Assembly: GCA_037893245.1 (NCBI GenBank)
Contig: JBAIAA010000433.1
Span: 1,364,001 to 1,428,000 of the forward strand
Reading direction: 5' to 3'
Origin: Crossaster papposus
Lineage: Eukaryota; Echinodermata; Asteroidea; Velatida; Solasteridae
DNA length: 64,000 bases
Shown: in pieces, positions 42,517 through 53,622 of the stretch
Layout: the number at the start of each line of letters is the position of its first letter
Position numbering within the stretch: position 1 is the first letter of the stretch
Position numbers and translations under genes: made by a program
Notes under the pieces: generated by a model
Databases searched by the model: none
The model's input: only the letters and a program-made list of their open reading frames with translations
What the model was told of the DNA's origin: nothing

Positions 42517-44862
42517 CTGCAGTAGATGACACCCCAAAACACCCAATTGGCGAGGATCTACAAGCCAAGATGCAGTGGATGAAGTCCAACAGTGAGCCAC
42601 GGGAGCAAGTTCAAGAGAATATGAAGGACACATTCGAGTATAGACGAGAGTGGGTGAAGAATACCGACAGAACAGTTGCAGAGATTGTCGATCAGTTTCC
42701 AAGACTCTTGGATGAAGGAATGGTAAGAAATATGAAAGAAATTCATAAGAAGGGCACTTATTCTCAAGTTGAAACTTTGCTCTCTTGAGCCTTATTGCCT
42801 GAAACCTCTGCATATTGTGTTGTCCAGAATATAATTGAAATGTAAAATGTAATAGGTCATGTCAGATGTTGTAGGTTATTTTATCTAAGCTTTTAGAAAT
42901 GATATGCCCAGCAATTTGTTAAGTGTACAATACACGGCTCCATTCAACAGAGAACGTGTGCAATCAATGACGTATCAATGTGTGAGAAAAAAATGCATGA
43001 CGTTTGTTTGTGGGTATATATTAATTTCTTAGATAGAAGAGGAATTCCGGCGGCTTCATCCTGGGAAAGCATTTCTCCTACTTACCAAGTGGTCCTCACT
43101 CCAAGATACCATCATTGAGTATGGGATACAGCAGTGCACGGTCTGGAAGGATGTCCTGCAGTTGCCTATTGAAGATGTGAAGAATCTGACTGAAGGTGAA
43201 ATATTAACTATTTTACACTTTTTTCAGACTTTGGAAGACATGCTGAAATTGCATTACGATATTCCTAAACTACAGCATCTTATTGGTGTATTGTGAAATG
43301 CTTGTGGTTTAAAGAAAAATAGTCAAAAACCAGTTTGTCCACTCTCAAGTATTTGAGAGATAATTAACGCAGATAATAGGACTGTTTGCACAAAGATGAG
43401 GCAATGTTTAGGCCTACATTGAACACAGTCCCTCTGTCAATGAAGGATGTGTGGACAAACTGGTTTTTGACCAGTTTCTTGTAAATGGCCACTTTTTCCT
43501 CATTTGAGCTTATATTCAACACCGTTTTCACCAAATACCACCAAGATCTGGCAGTTAGGAATATCTTGAAGAAAAGTCAAGATGTCTCCCCAATTCCAAG
43601 AAATTCAAACCTCTTTGTAGGGACAGCTCTGTAGAGGATGTTGCCAAAAGCTTTTTTAGGGAGCTCAATTTGTTACGCTCCTTGGGGCAGATGAAGAGCG
43701 CGGTAGGAGCACCTGCGCGATTGCGCTCCCTTAAAATGAAGAACTGCTCACCTCCCCCTAACACTATACCCCCACTTGACCTCTTATGTTGAGAACCCTG
43801 GCTATGCTGCTGAGTGCCAGTGGTCTTTTTGACCTGATCCAATACAATGGTTTTAATTTTGTTAAAGTTCCTAACAAATATATATTGTTTTTACAGAGGA
43901 GAGGGCAAATCTGGCTTTGTTCTTCCTTCCTCTCATACTGGAGGGCACTACAAGAAGACTGGTGGTCGGTGCTCTGCAGATGCATTCATTGACACACAAC
44001 CAGTAAGTATAATATATCTCCTGTATGTGCAGAAACTTTAACAGTCACTCCAAGACAATATTTGATGAAAGTAAGTACTTCACACCTGACAATTTCAAAC
44101 CTGTGCAAAAAAAATCTGTGTCAACCCTGAGATTGCTTTCAACCTATGTTGAACTCAACTTTACTCTAGATCAGGTTTGAAATGATTGCCCGAGTGGAAA
44201 ACACCAGTGTAATATAACCAGGGATGAGTTCACCCCAGGTTGAATTTGATACACGAGTGAAACAACACAGGGTTGAATGTAGGGTTGAAAAATCAAGATG
44301 CAACCCAGGCCTGTCCTGGGGTTTGTCCTTGGTTGATTTTACCTAGGTTATAAGTACTAGTCTGAGAAAGCCTACATTTGCAGTGATAATACACTTTCAG
44401 AGGTTGCTCATGCTATATTCACAGTGCCATGAAAACCTTCATTTAATAAACCAAAGGCAAGCTGAATGAACATGTCAGTAGTATAAAGTTTTCATTTTTA
44501 TGAACATTTTAATATTGAATTGTATGCAGGATATCATCAACATCCCAGCCTATTTGGATGGATTGAGTACACAGGATCGTCCACAGCCGTTCGTGCTTCA
44601 ACTGTACCGCGACAGCATACTGCAACCAACCACCGTTTTCATCATCATAGAGAAACAAGCACTGCCGCAGGCTTCTCTCCTTGGAGCAGTCGATGGATGC
44701 TACAAATCCCACTACGTGTTTGATTGCAAGTACCAAGATCGATGCAAGGCTGTTTGGAATTTTTTCCAGACATGCGTCTTTGGTCAGGGACCACATACAC
44801 GGAAGGATTCCGCAGCACTTAGGGCACTCAGGGCATACATTTCTTTTAAAAAAGTCCCTTAA
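42517..44862 (+). CDS. SAMD3-like host gene, four exons (5' part not seen)
   Basis: Exons with consensus borders lie at 42517-42722 (TTAAATCAG| ... |GTAAGA), 43033-43195 (TTTCTTAG| ... |GTGAAA), 43897-44002 (TTTTTACAG| ... |GTAAGT) and 44530-44862 (TATGCAG| ... TAA). Translations: EYRREWVKNTDRTVAEIVDQ FPRLLDEGM; EEFRRLHPGKAFLLLTKW; SADAFIDTQP; and QPFVLQLYRDSILQP ... LLGAVDGCYKSHYVFDCKYQ. This succession resembles the C-terminal region of SAMD3 and related uncharacterised proteins. Exons 1-2 join in phase and so do exons 3-4. The 2-3 junction is out of phase for the frame I prefer, so an exon or an alternative border may be missed in the 700-bp intron, which holds a MITE. Molecular function is unknown. 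Confidence 0.65.
43322..43471. mobile_element. 150-bp MITE with perfect 21-bp inverted ends
   Basis: GTCAAAAACCAGTTTGTCCA(C) at 43322-43342 is exactly inverted at 43451-43471. It lies in an intron of the SAMD3-like gene. No clear target duplication was seen. Confidence 0.85.
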
Positions 44863-45448
44863 AAACATGCTGCTATGGTAGTAAGGGTGTGGTGTATATT
44901 TTCTCGAGTTCAAGTGTTTGTACCCATGCACCACTTCCACTTCTTCCGGGCCCATCAGTTGTCTTAGATAGTTAATAAACACTTCCGAAAAAAGTAAACT
45001 AAAAACTGCATTGAATCCTATTGAGCATAACCTGTTCACAGGTAATAGAAAACTCTTTGTGCATGTCCGGATGGATCCTTTTGTTGTTTCCTCTTGTGTG
45101 ATGCTTAAGATATCATTACGGTGAGTGCAGTTTTTAGATTCAGGAGTTGATCTGTTTAATTTGGTAAGGATTTATCAATATTAGGTCATGTGTTATGAAT
45201 AAGGTTTTTAAATAAGCATAATTAAATTTTGCTTCAGTTGCATGCTGTAATTCGAAATACGACATACATTAAACAAGTGTTTACTTATATCGTGTTTATT
45301 GTGTTCATAACCAAACTTGCTAAGGTATTGAATAAGCACAACCTCTTGCTATAGCAAATAAAACTGACAATCTACCAGTGGGAAAATTCAAACTGATATT
45401 CATTAGTCCATTTAGATTAATCCACATTAAAACAAAACTAGTCAGTAT
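44863..45448. other. 3' flank of the SAMD3-like gene
   Basis: Probable 3' untranslated region with AATAAA near 44974. Nothing else was recognised. Confidence 0.4.
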
Positions 45449-45639
45449 TGTAACGCGACAGAGGGCGCTAGCACGGCGCGACAGGGTGAGTACAGTTTAG
45501 GGTTGCGCGCGTTAGCATGGCAGCGATAATGTCTTATACAGCGATCATGCTCCGCCCAGCGTACACTGATTGGACGGTGTGGGTCACTGCTTCACTCACG
45601 TATAGCGAGCACAGCGCAAGCGCAAGGCTGCCGCGAGGC

Positions 45640-45648
45640 TATAAAAGG
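45640..45648 (+). promoter_or_regulatory. TATA box in the Gypsy 5' LTR
   Basis: CTATAAAAGGCG, a consensus TATA element. Transcription would start about 25-30 bp downstream, near 45670, and run through the donor at 45722. The identical 3' LTR copy lies at 53814. Confidence 0.65.
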
Positions 45649-45721
45649 CGCTTGCACAGACAGCAGAGGGGCTTTTGGACCTTACTTGTTAGGTCCACAG
45701 GAAGAATCTGACAGATTCTCG

Positions 45722-45727
45722 GTAAGT
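45722..45727 (+). promoter_or_regulatory. Predicted 5' splice donor in the LTR leader
   Basis: TTCTCG|GTAAGTACC is a strong donor ~80 bp after the TATA box. A spliced RNA joining it to an acceptor before ORF3 (near 52294) would express the zinc-finger protein without gag-pol. Confidence 0.5.
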
Positions 45728-46625
45728 ACCCGCTACCTTGCTTGATAGGTGGTAGGGGCCGTAAGAGGTTGGGTGGAGACATAGGACCCTCTGAGGGGCC
45801 TTGGTGGTGCGATCGGTCGAAGTAGGGGCTAGTTGCCGTGACTCTTGCAGCATTAGTTGCGAGGGGCAGCTGTCCCTGAGAATTGTCTCCTGTACATCCT
45901 GAACGGACCCGCACCTTATGCTTGGCTTGCGGTACTGCACTGGTGCATTGCTGTCTTGATTTGTGTGCTGTTATTGTAGGCGGGTTTTGGATCAAAGGGC
46001 TATACCAGTGTTGTGCGGTCGGTGCGTGATAAGGGCTTGTTGCCGGAACCCACACAGCATTAGCTGAGTGGGGCGACATCCCTAGTCTGGTTGTGGCCCT
46101 AGACTTATTACAAGCTATCGAGCAATAGTGCATGCATGGGGTCATACGCCGCAACTGTGTATTGGTCCATAGTCCCCTATTGGAAAGCGCCCTCTATCGT
46201 CAGGATTAATTAAGTGGTCTAAGGTTGTTCCTTGTCGTATTCATACAAGGCGGAAGGATCTGAGCATGTGTTGGGAGATAAGTGTGAACGAAGACGCCCT
46301 CTGTTGATTATTGTGAGTCAAGTTGATTGGACCTTGAATAAACCAGTATCCAGTATTCGTTGTACATGTAAACTCTGTGTCAACCTGCTATCTGATTGAT
46401 GTCTTCTGAGTCTTCATTAGGGATTGGGTTACAGATAATCAAGTCCGATAATAAGCCATAGCAAGTACCAAATAGGCTGCCGATGCTGGGACGGTATATT
46501 TCCATCCCAACGGACTCGTCTCTAGCCGCTCAGAGACATTCCGGTACGTGCCGTCCGCGTCTCACTCTGTGGAGGGGGCGCCCTTGCAGCCTCTCTTCTG
46601 CCCAGAGGGGTGAGACGTCACAAAT

Positions 46626-46646
46626 TGGTGTCAGAAGTGGGATTCG
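46626..46646 (+). promoter_or_regulatory. Primer-binding site for tRNA-Leu
   Basis: TGGTGTCAGAAGTGGGAT and the next three bases are complementary to the 3' end of animal tRNA-Leu (CAG type, ending ...ATCCCACTTCTGACA plus CCA). The site begins three bases after the LTR, the usual position. Confidence 0.75.
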
Positions 46647-46868
46647 TATTAGCAGCATAATTTGTTTGGTTTCGAGTGTTATTTCCTGCATTTTGATTGG
46701 TTGATGCGTCAGTTATCTGGGCGTCAGTTTCGTTGGCTTGGGTTTGTGCATTAGTTATCATAATTTGTTTGTGTAGTGTGTGTCATACTCGTCGAAGTGA
46801 TAGGAGGTATTTCCATTGGGTGAGATCTGTGATATTCCGCCGGTTGAGATCGAGGTTGAGACAGCAAT

Positions 46869-48392
46869 ATGAATAGTAGCCAAGTTGAAGGGGACCTGCA
46901 CAAGTCCCGGATGGAGGTTCAGTGGTTACAGTGGGAGAAAACTCAGCAATTGGAAAGAATTACGAGATTAGAAGCAGCGTTGAAGGAGGCCAAGGCAGCT
47001 GTAACGAGGCCTATTGGTGGCGCTCGTGGTGATGCACCAGAGTCAAGTACGCATGTCAGAGTTGATTCGGATGTTGTATTCCGGCTCCCTAGCCAGGGAC
47101 TGGCTGAAAATAAGGATGAGACGTCTGGGTACACCTCGTTTGAGGTGCCACCGTTAAGCGATGTCAAGACGCCAAAAACCCATTTCAGAAAAAGGGATAG
47201 CGGGTTTGATGTAATTGATGATTGGACCACCCAATGGCAGGACAAGGTGTCCAGTCCGTACGTAGTCTCTGCGATAAATGAGAAGGATGTGAATGGAAGT
47301 CATCACACACCAGACGCTTCAGATGTGAAGAAGAAGCTCCATAGTGAGTGGTTGAGTTTTGCTACACGATTGCCAAGTAGTAAGGCTGAGGGCGTGGCTG
47401 ATGTTTTAAATGCAGACGGCGCGGGGCCTTGTCAGCTGAAGAGAGATGATAAATTTATCGGTAAAAGTGAGCTGAAACAGCGAGCATCTCAGTCTCCTCG
47501 TCGTCCAAATATTGTCCCCGATCGGTACAATGGTAAGGTCGCATGGACTGAGTATCATGGGCACTTTGAGAGTTGTCGGTTGGTAAACCGCTGGAATGAT
47601 GTGCAAGCTGCCGAGTACTTGGCTGCAAGTCTTCAAGGAGATGCCGTTCGCATCATTGGAGAGGGCGCTAGCCAAGGGCATAAGCTGACATATAAGGACT
47701 TGGTAAAGTTATTGTCTAGGAGATTTGGGCCTGGTCAGCAGGCTGAGAATTTTCTGGTAGAGTTACGTCACCGTCGACAAAAACCTAAGGAAACTCTGCA
47801 GGAGTTGTGTCAAGCAATACATGAGTTGGCCGTGAAAGCGTATCCCGAGATCCCCATGGAGGCAAGGGATAGGCTAGAGAAGAATCATTTCGTGGATGCT
47901 GTGTCCGATCAACTTGTACGTGAGGGCATATTCAGGGCGAGGCCAAGTAACTTGTCTGAGTCACTGCAGGCTGCTTTGGAGACTAAGAATTTTCACTCAG
48001 TGGAGGCGCAGCAGAGAATTGAGAGGCCCCCTAAGTTTGTAAGAAGTGCGGATCGAGATGTAGAAGACAGAATCCAGTCTATTGAGCGGGCTGTCAGTCA
48101 GCAATCAAAGTATGTGACTGATATGGCCGCACAGTTAGAAAAATTAATGGGTACGATGTTGACCCAACAACCGGTACCGATGCATCGTGCGGTGCCAGTA
48201 GTGGTCGATGGTTCCCCTCCTGCTAGAAGGCGGAGTAAGGCGGATTTGAACTGTCACAACTGCGGTATGTGAGGACACTTTGCGAGAGAGTGTACGCAGC
48301 CGAGGCGCAAAAGATACCGTGACCAGGGAAACGAGAGCCAGCCGACCGAAGGGCCCACGGGAAGGCTGAGCAATGCAGAGGGCCCACAGTAA
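46869..48392 (+). pseudogene. Gypsy gag, with in-frame TGA in the zinc knuckle
   Basis: An N-terminal coiled-coil segment (QLERITRLEAALKEAKAA) and a linker are followed by the capsid (PDRYNGKVAWTEYHGHFESC, RRFGPGQQAENFLVELRHRR, ELAVKAYPEIPMEARDRL) at ~205-385. At the CCHC knuckle the frame reads CHNCGM, TGA (48270-48272), GHFAREC: the knuckle is complete except for the stop. After it the frame stays open for 39 codons to TAA at 48390-48392. I take the TAA as the natural gag end and the TGA as a lesion, although suppression cannot be excluded. Gag packages the RNA in virus-like particles. Confidence 0.88.
48380..48386 (+). promoter_or_regulatory. Candidate -1 ribosomal frameshift heptamer (GGGCCCA)
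   Basis: G GGC CCA fits X XXY YYZ in the gag frame and ends three bases before the gag TAA. The pol frame, which lacks a convincing ATG, is -1 relative to gag and is open across this point. This heptamer is not among the most efficient known, so the call is tentative. Confidence 0.4.
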
Positions 48393-48394
48393 AG

Positions 48395-51300
48395 GTGAAC
48401 AGAGGTCTGAAAAGGAAGTCAGGTAACGAGGGTGAAAGTCACAGTGTTGCGTCTCCCGAATTGGGGCCAACCCAGGGTTTGTTTGTTGATGGGTCAATTA
48501 GATCAACCAATTTCCGATTGTTAATTGATACTGGTGCTACTGACACATTAATTAGTTTAATGGTGTACCACCAATTACCGAAGGAGCAGCGGCCTGTTTT
48601 AGAGACTTGTGAGAGCAAAGTACGACAGGTAGATGGTAGTCCGTTGACAGTGTATGGGACGGCATGGGTAGACTTGCAAATCGGAAGGACTGTTCATCCA
48701 GTGAGAGCCGTGTTTGCAGACATAAGTGTTCCCGCTATGTTGGGGATGAATTGGCTATTGCCGACACAAGGGAGTTTGGACTTCCGTAAACTGGAGTTAT
48801 GTGTCAAGGGTGAAAGGTTCAAATGCACAGGGAGTTTGGGCGAGCCATTTATTGGCCGAGTTATGGTGACTCAGACTACGGAGATACCGCCGGGTCACGA
48901 AACCATTGTTTCAGGAACAATGGTCGGCCAATGGGAGGGACTGACAGGACCCATGATTGTGGAACCAGTCGAGTCTGGTGGTCGGCTTGGTGAGAAGGGC
49001 CTTATTATGGCTAAGGCTTTGATTGATGTGCCGACAGATTTTGTGCCCATTCGGGTACTGAACCCAAATAGAGAGAAACGAGTCATGCAGGTTGGGACCC
49101 TGGCTGCAACGGTTTCGCCTGTCAAGGTAGAAACACTGCCCTCTCGTGGCAGTGGGGATAGAGTAAAAGTAAAGTCGCTTCCTAGCTATTTAAGCGACTT
49201 GTATGAAAGGAGCAAGACGAATTTGGATCCTCAAGATCGTGTAAAGTTGAGGGAATTTTTGGTGGAATACCAAGATGTGTTTTCCCAGGGTGATGGTGAT
49301 ATAGGCCATACGGATGTAGTTGAACACACCATCAACACTGGTGGCGCTAGACCAGTAAAGCAAAGACCCCGGAGGCACCCCGTTTGCAACCAGCAGGAAA
49401 TAAATCGTCAGGTGGACGACTTAAAGAGGCGTGGTTTAATTGAGCCATCAGATAGCCCATGGGCGGCCAACGTTGTGTTGGTGAAAAAGAAAGACGGTTC
49501 AAAACGACTATGCATCGATTACAGAGGTTTGAATGCAGTAACAATTAAGACGCTTATCCTGTTCCCAGGATTGACGAAACGCTCGATGCGCTAGAGGGCG
49601 CTCAGTGGTTCTCTACCCTTGATCTGGCATCCGGGTACTGGCAAGTAGCCCTGGATAAGGATGCTGAACAGAAGTCAACCTTCCTAGTGCGGAATGGGTT
49701 ATATCGTTGGAAAGTTATGCCATTTGGCTTAGCCAACGCACCCGCCACGTTTGAACGTCTAATGGAAAAGGTGTTAGCAGGACTGCAGTGGGAAATCCTA
49801 TTAGTCTACCTGGATGACGTCATCGTTTTTGGTAAAACGGTCGAGGATGAGTTGGTACGCCTGCGCAGAGTGTTTGAGCGTTTAAAGAGTGCTGGACTTA
49901 AGCTAAAGCCCAGTAAATGTCACCTCTTTCAGAGGTCGGTGACTTACTTGGGCCATATTGTATCGGCAGAGGGCGTTTCAACGGAACCCGCCAAAACCAA
50001 AGCCGTAGCTGATTGGCCAGTTCCGAAAAACGTCAACGAAGTAAGGAGTTTCCTTGGCCTCGCGTCGTACTATAGACGATTCATTCGGGGCTTTGCAACC
50101 ATTGCCAGCCCGCTGCATGCCTTGGTATCGAAGTCAAGATAATTTATTTGGAACGATTCTTGTGAGGAGGCATTCGTCAGATTAAAAGAGGAGTTACTAA
50201 CTGCTCCTATATTGGCATATCCATTGCCAGGTCAAGAGTTCATACTTGACACAGATGCAAGTTCAGAGGGCATAGGTGCAGTTCTGTCTCAGGTTCATGA
50301 CGGTGCCGAAAGTGTTGTTGCTTATGCAAGCCGGAAGCTCAATAAAGCGGAAAAGAACTATTGCGTCACTCGACGAGAGTTGCTAGCAGTAGTTGTCTAT
50401 CTTAAATACTTCCGCCAGTACTTGTACGGACAGAAGGCTCTGGTGAGGACAGACCATTCTTTCTTGAGATGGTTAACGAACATGAAGGACCCGGAAGGTC
50501 AACTTGCACGTTGGTTGGAGGTCGTGGCAGAATATGACGTCACCATACAGCACCGCCCCGGTGCAAAGCATGCAAATGCTGATGGTTTATCGAGGAGACC
50601 GTGCAAACAATGCAGTCACTGTGATAGTGGTGATAAGGATGATGGAGTACAAACATCTCCAAACAGTAATGAGGGGCAGGCGGTGAGGATTGCCGTCTTA
50701 CAACCGTCACTAGGAAACAGTGATCTAAGAGATGCCCAGATGGCAGATGGGACGATGAGCTGGATAGTGATTGCTAAGCAAGAGGAGAAAGACCGCCTTT
50801 CTTGGGCGGAGGTAGTTCACCTGTCCCCGGCCAGTAAGACATATTGGTCTTACTGGGACCAGCTGTTGGTCCGAGATGGTGTGTTATACCAGCAGTGGGA
50901 ATCAGATGATGGAAGCACCATCAGATGGAGACTGATAGTGCCCGAGAAGTTGAGGCACCAGTTCATTGAAGAGTTGCATGGTGGGAAACTTGGCGGCCAT
51001 CTTGGTTTGAAGAAGACTTTGGCCTGTGTAAGACAGCGGTATTTCTGGTCAGGCATGGCAGCAGATGTTAGAGTCTGTCTTTGCCAGTGTAATCAGTGCG
51101 CAAGAAGGAAACCCCCTCCGAAAAAGCGGGTTGCGCCATTGCAACAGTACAATGTCAGAGGAACCATGGACAGGGTAGCCATGGATCTGGTTGGTCCTCT
51201 CCCTAAAACGGATGAGGGAAACCAGTGGATTCTGGTAGTTGGTGAATACACTACTAGATGGATGGAGGCATATGCCCTTCCTGATGCGAGGGCTGAGACT

Positions 51301-52233
51301 GTGGCTGCTAAGTTCGTTAGCGAGTTTGTGTGCCGGTTTGGCGTACCAAGGGGGGTCCATTCGGACCAGGGGACCAACTTTGAATCGGCAATTTTCCAAG
51401 AAATGTGTCGCATACTTGGAATAAGTAAGACCAGAACAACGGCTTACAACCCCAAGTCAGATGGGCTCGTAGAGAGATTCAACATGGTGTCATTAATGAT
51501 TGATCCCCACAAGGGCCAGCGCGGTTGGGATAAGTATCTCCCATTCGCAACAGGGGCGTATAGGTGTACGCCACAGGAGAGCCTTGGGGAATCCCCAAAT
51601 ATGATAATGCTGGGGCGGGAGGTTACCCTCCCAGTAGACTTAACGGTTGAACACCCTGCCGCGATTGGGCAGGAGCCGCAGACCGACTATGCGGAGAATC
51701 TGAGAAAACAGATACAGAGTGCGCATGACAGAGCACAAAGGTGCCTGGGTAAAAACTTGAGACGACAGAAGAAAAACTATGACAGAAGAGCAACCGACCC
51801 TTGTATCAGGGAAAGTGAATTTGTATGGCTGTTCAACCCCGCGAGAAGGAAAGGGGTTTGCCACAAGCTTAAATCGAAATGGGAGGGACCGTATTTGGTG
51901 CTAAAGAAGTTGTCCGATGTGGTTTGCCGGATACAGAAGTCAAAGGGCGCGAAACCGCGTGTGGTACATATCGATAGGTTAAAATCATATCAAGGTAGTC
52001 CGATTGACCCATGGGGTACCCCCAGCCGAGTAACCCCTGTAAAAGAGCACGATACACCTGTAGAGCGTGTTGAGAAATCACATGACCCCCCAGACCCGGA
52101 GTTATTAGATGATAGGTGTACAGGAAGCGATAACAACAGCAATGTACCTTACCCAGTCCAAGACAAATCAGAATCACCTTTGCAAAGGAGATATCCAAAG
52201 AGGGCGCACAAGTTGCCCATTAGGTACAGGTAG
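48395..52233 (+). pseudogene. Gypsy pol (protease, RT, RNase H, integrase), two breaks
   Basis: Protease: [67 protein letters not shown] and YLDDVIVFG. RNase H: FILDTDASSEGIGAVLS and LVRTDHSFLRWL. Integrase: HHCC finger (HGGKLGGHLGLKKTL ... CNQCARRK), then the DDE core (VAMDLVGPLPKTDEG, VHSDQGTNFES, KSDGLVERFN), then the GPY module (KWEGPYLVLKKLSDVVCRI). Breaks: a one-base loss near 49550 inside RT and a TAA at 50140-50142 before RNase H. After LVERFN a few usual residues seem to be missing. The C-terminus ends RRYPKRAHKLPIRYR. The enzyme set copies RNA to cDNA and integrates it; this copy cannot make a full pol. Confidence 0.92.
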
Positions 52234-52305
52234 AATCATTATGCATGGTTCATTGCGGTGATTATAACAAGTTGTTTTGTTTTGTACTTCCTGCAAGTTG
52301 GTAAG

Positions 52306-53130
52306 ATGGCGCCTCCTGAGGAAGCAAAACCGCATAACTGCAATGTCTGCGGCAGGTCCTACCTACAGTACCGTGGGTTAATGAGGCACAAGCGAGCAGA
52401 ACATGGGCCAGTGTTATACCTGTACTGCCGGCGGTGTGGCTACCATGGGAAGCACAGAGACAATATGAAAAAGCACTACAGGGCTGAACATCCTAACGAT
52501 GTGAATGAGGTGAGCGACATCAAGATGGAGCCAGTAAGGAGAGGGCGCTCGACTGAAAAACCCACCCAGAACATCCCGAGACAAATGGATGTGAGACGGG
52601 TCGTCTTCCCCCTGAGCTCTGAACCACCCCTGAAACCACCAACAGTCGTCGAGGATGGTGCAAGTCAGGAGGCCAAGAGGACGCCCTTGCCAGACATAGA
52701 CATGGACGACCTACCCAGTCTTCCACAGCTTCCTCCGTGCTTATCACCGCTGGCCGCAACACCTCCACGAGAGATGGTGGAGGATGATGCCATAAGTCTT
52801 GGCTCGATGCCCCCATTGGAAAATGATTCGGATACCGAGGAGAAGTCTGTCAGCAAGGACAAGACACCTGCCCCCAGGAAGAGCGCCGCACCTGTTCCAG
52901 ATGCACCCAAGCCAAAACCTTCTAGTGCGCCAGGTACCGCCCAGGGATCCGAGCCCCGCGTGGAACTACAAAATAGACGGGTACCCAAGTTGGCCACCAT
53001 TGTGGAAAGCATAAAGACATGCACCTACGTGGACGGCGTGTGTATCGCACGAGAGGTTCGTGAGAGAACATACTACCGAGATGCATACGTGAACTGCACG
53101 TATGCACTACCGGGATCTCGGAGGAACTGA
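52306..53130 (+). CDS. Gypsy ORF3: two-finger C2H2 protein in the env position
   Basis: The frame opens at 52258 but the likely start is the ATG at 52306 (MAPPEEAKPHNC), which has A at -3 (GTAAGATGG). Two C2H2 fingers follow: CNVCGRSYLQYRGLMRHKRA(EH) and CRRCGYHGKHRDNMKKHY(RAEH), both C-x2-C-x12-H-x4-H. The remainder (~200 aa) is acidic, Pro/Ser-rich and probably disordered, ending TYALPGSRRN. No signal peptide or membrane segment is present, so it is not an envelope protein. A pyrimidine-rich run ending in CTGCAAG (to about 52295) could be a splice acceptor. It is the only main ORF of the element with no visible break. Role unknown; possible DNA or RNA binding. Confidence 0.8.
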   Translation: MAPPEEAKPHNCNVCGRSYLQYRGLMRHKRAEHGPVLYLYCRRCGYHGKHRDNMKKHYRAEHPNDVNEVSDIKMEPVRRGRSTEKPTQNIPRQMDVRRVVFPLSSEPPLKPPTVVEDGASQEAKRTPLPDIDMDDLPSLPQLPPCLSPLAATPPREMVEDDAISLGSMPPLENDSDTEEKSVSKDKTPAPRKSAAPVPDAPKPKPSSAPGTAQGSEPRVELQNRRVPKLATIVESIKTCTYVDGVCIAREVRERTYYRDAYVNCTYALPGSRRN

Positions 53131-53622
53131 TGAACTCCGGAACTCTTGAACTTTGAACTATCATTCTAAGCCTGATGTAGTCAAAGGAGTTGTTTACTTA
53201 CTATGCATGCCTTATAAGACAAAGTGTGCAGTCAGACACCAAAGATCAACGATACTGATTATATTTTTGTAAGCTCTATTTTTATAAACTTAAAAGTACT
53301 TTTTTTATACAAGTTTTCCATCCATCAAGTATTTTAAAAAGCCTGTGAAACCAATTGTATTATGTAAGTAAAGAATTGGTGCAATCATTGGATACTTGTG
53401 ATTATAAAACTAATTGTTTTGGACTTCTTAATTATAAAGATATGTAAACACGATGAGGTGGGAATTGAACCTCAGACATTTGGTAAGTTTACTTAAAGTG
53501 TATTTTTATATTGTTTTCTTTACAGGATTTTATAATAAAGTTGTTATGCATGCCACTCAGTCGCGTTTCTGTAAAAGTTCGGCTTATCTAAATGAGGGCA
53601 TTTTAGGCCTGTCAGGAGGCTA
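53131..53622. other. Gypsy 3' internal region
   Basis: AT-rich untranslated sequence. GTCAGGAGGCTA just before the 3' LTR is the likely polypurine tract. Confidence 0.5.

Larger units (their letters stand above)
45449..46622 (+). repeat. Gypsy 5' LTR
   Basis: 1174 bp, TGTAACGCG ... GACGTCACA. It contains TATAAAAGG at 45640, a strong 5' splice donor (CTCG|GTAAGT) at 45722, and AATAAA at 46337-46342. Confidence 0.93.

Noticed and set aside
45639..46154. 171-aa antisense ORF found identically at 45639-46154 and 53813-54328
   Set aside because: It lies within the two LTRs and is identical only because the LTRs are; no domain or start context supports it.
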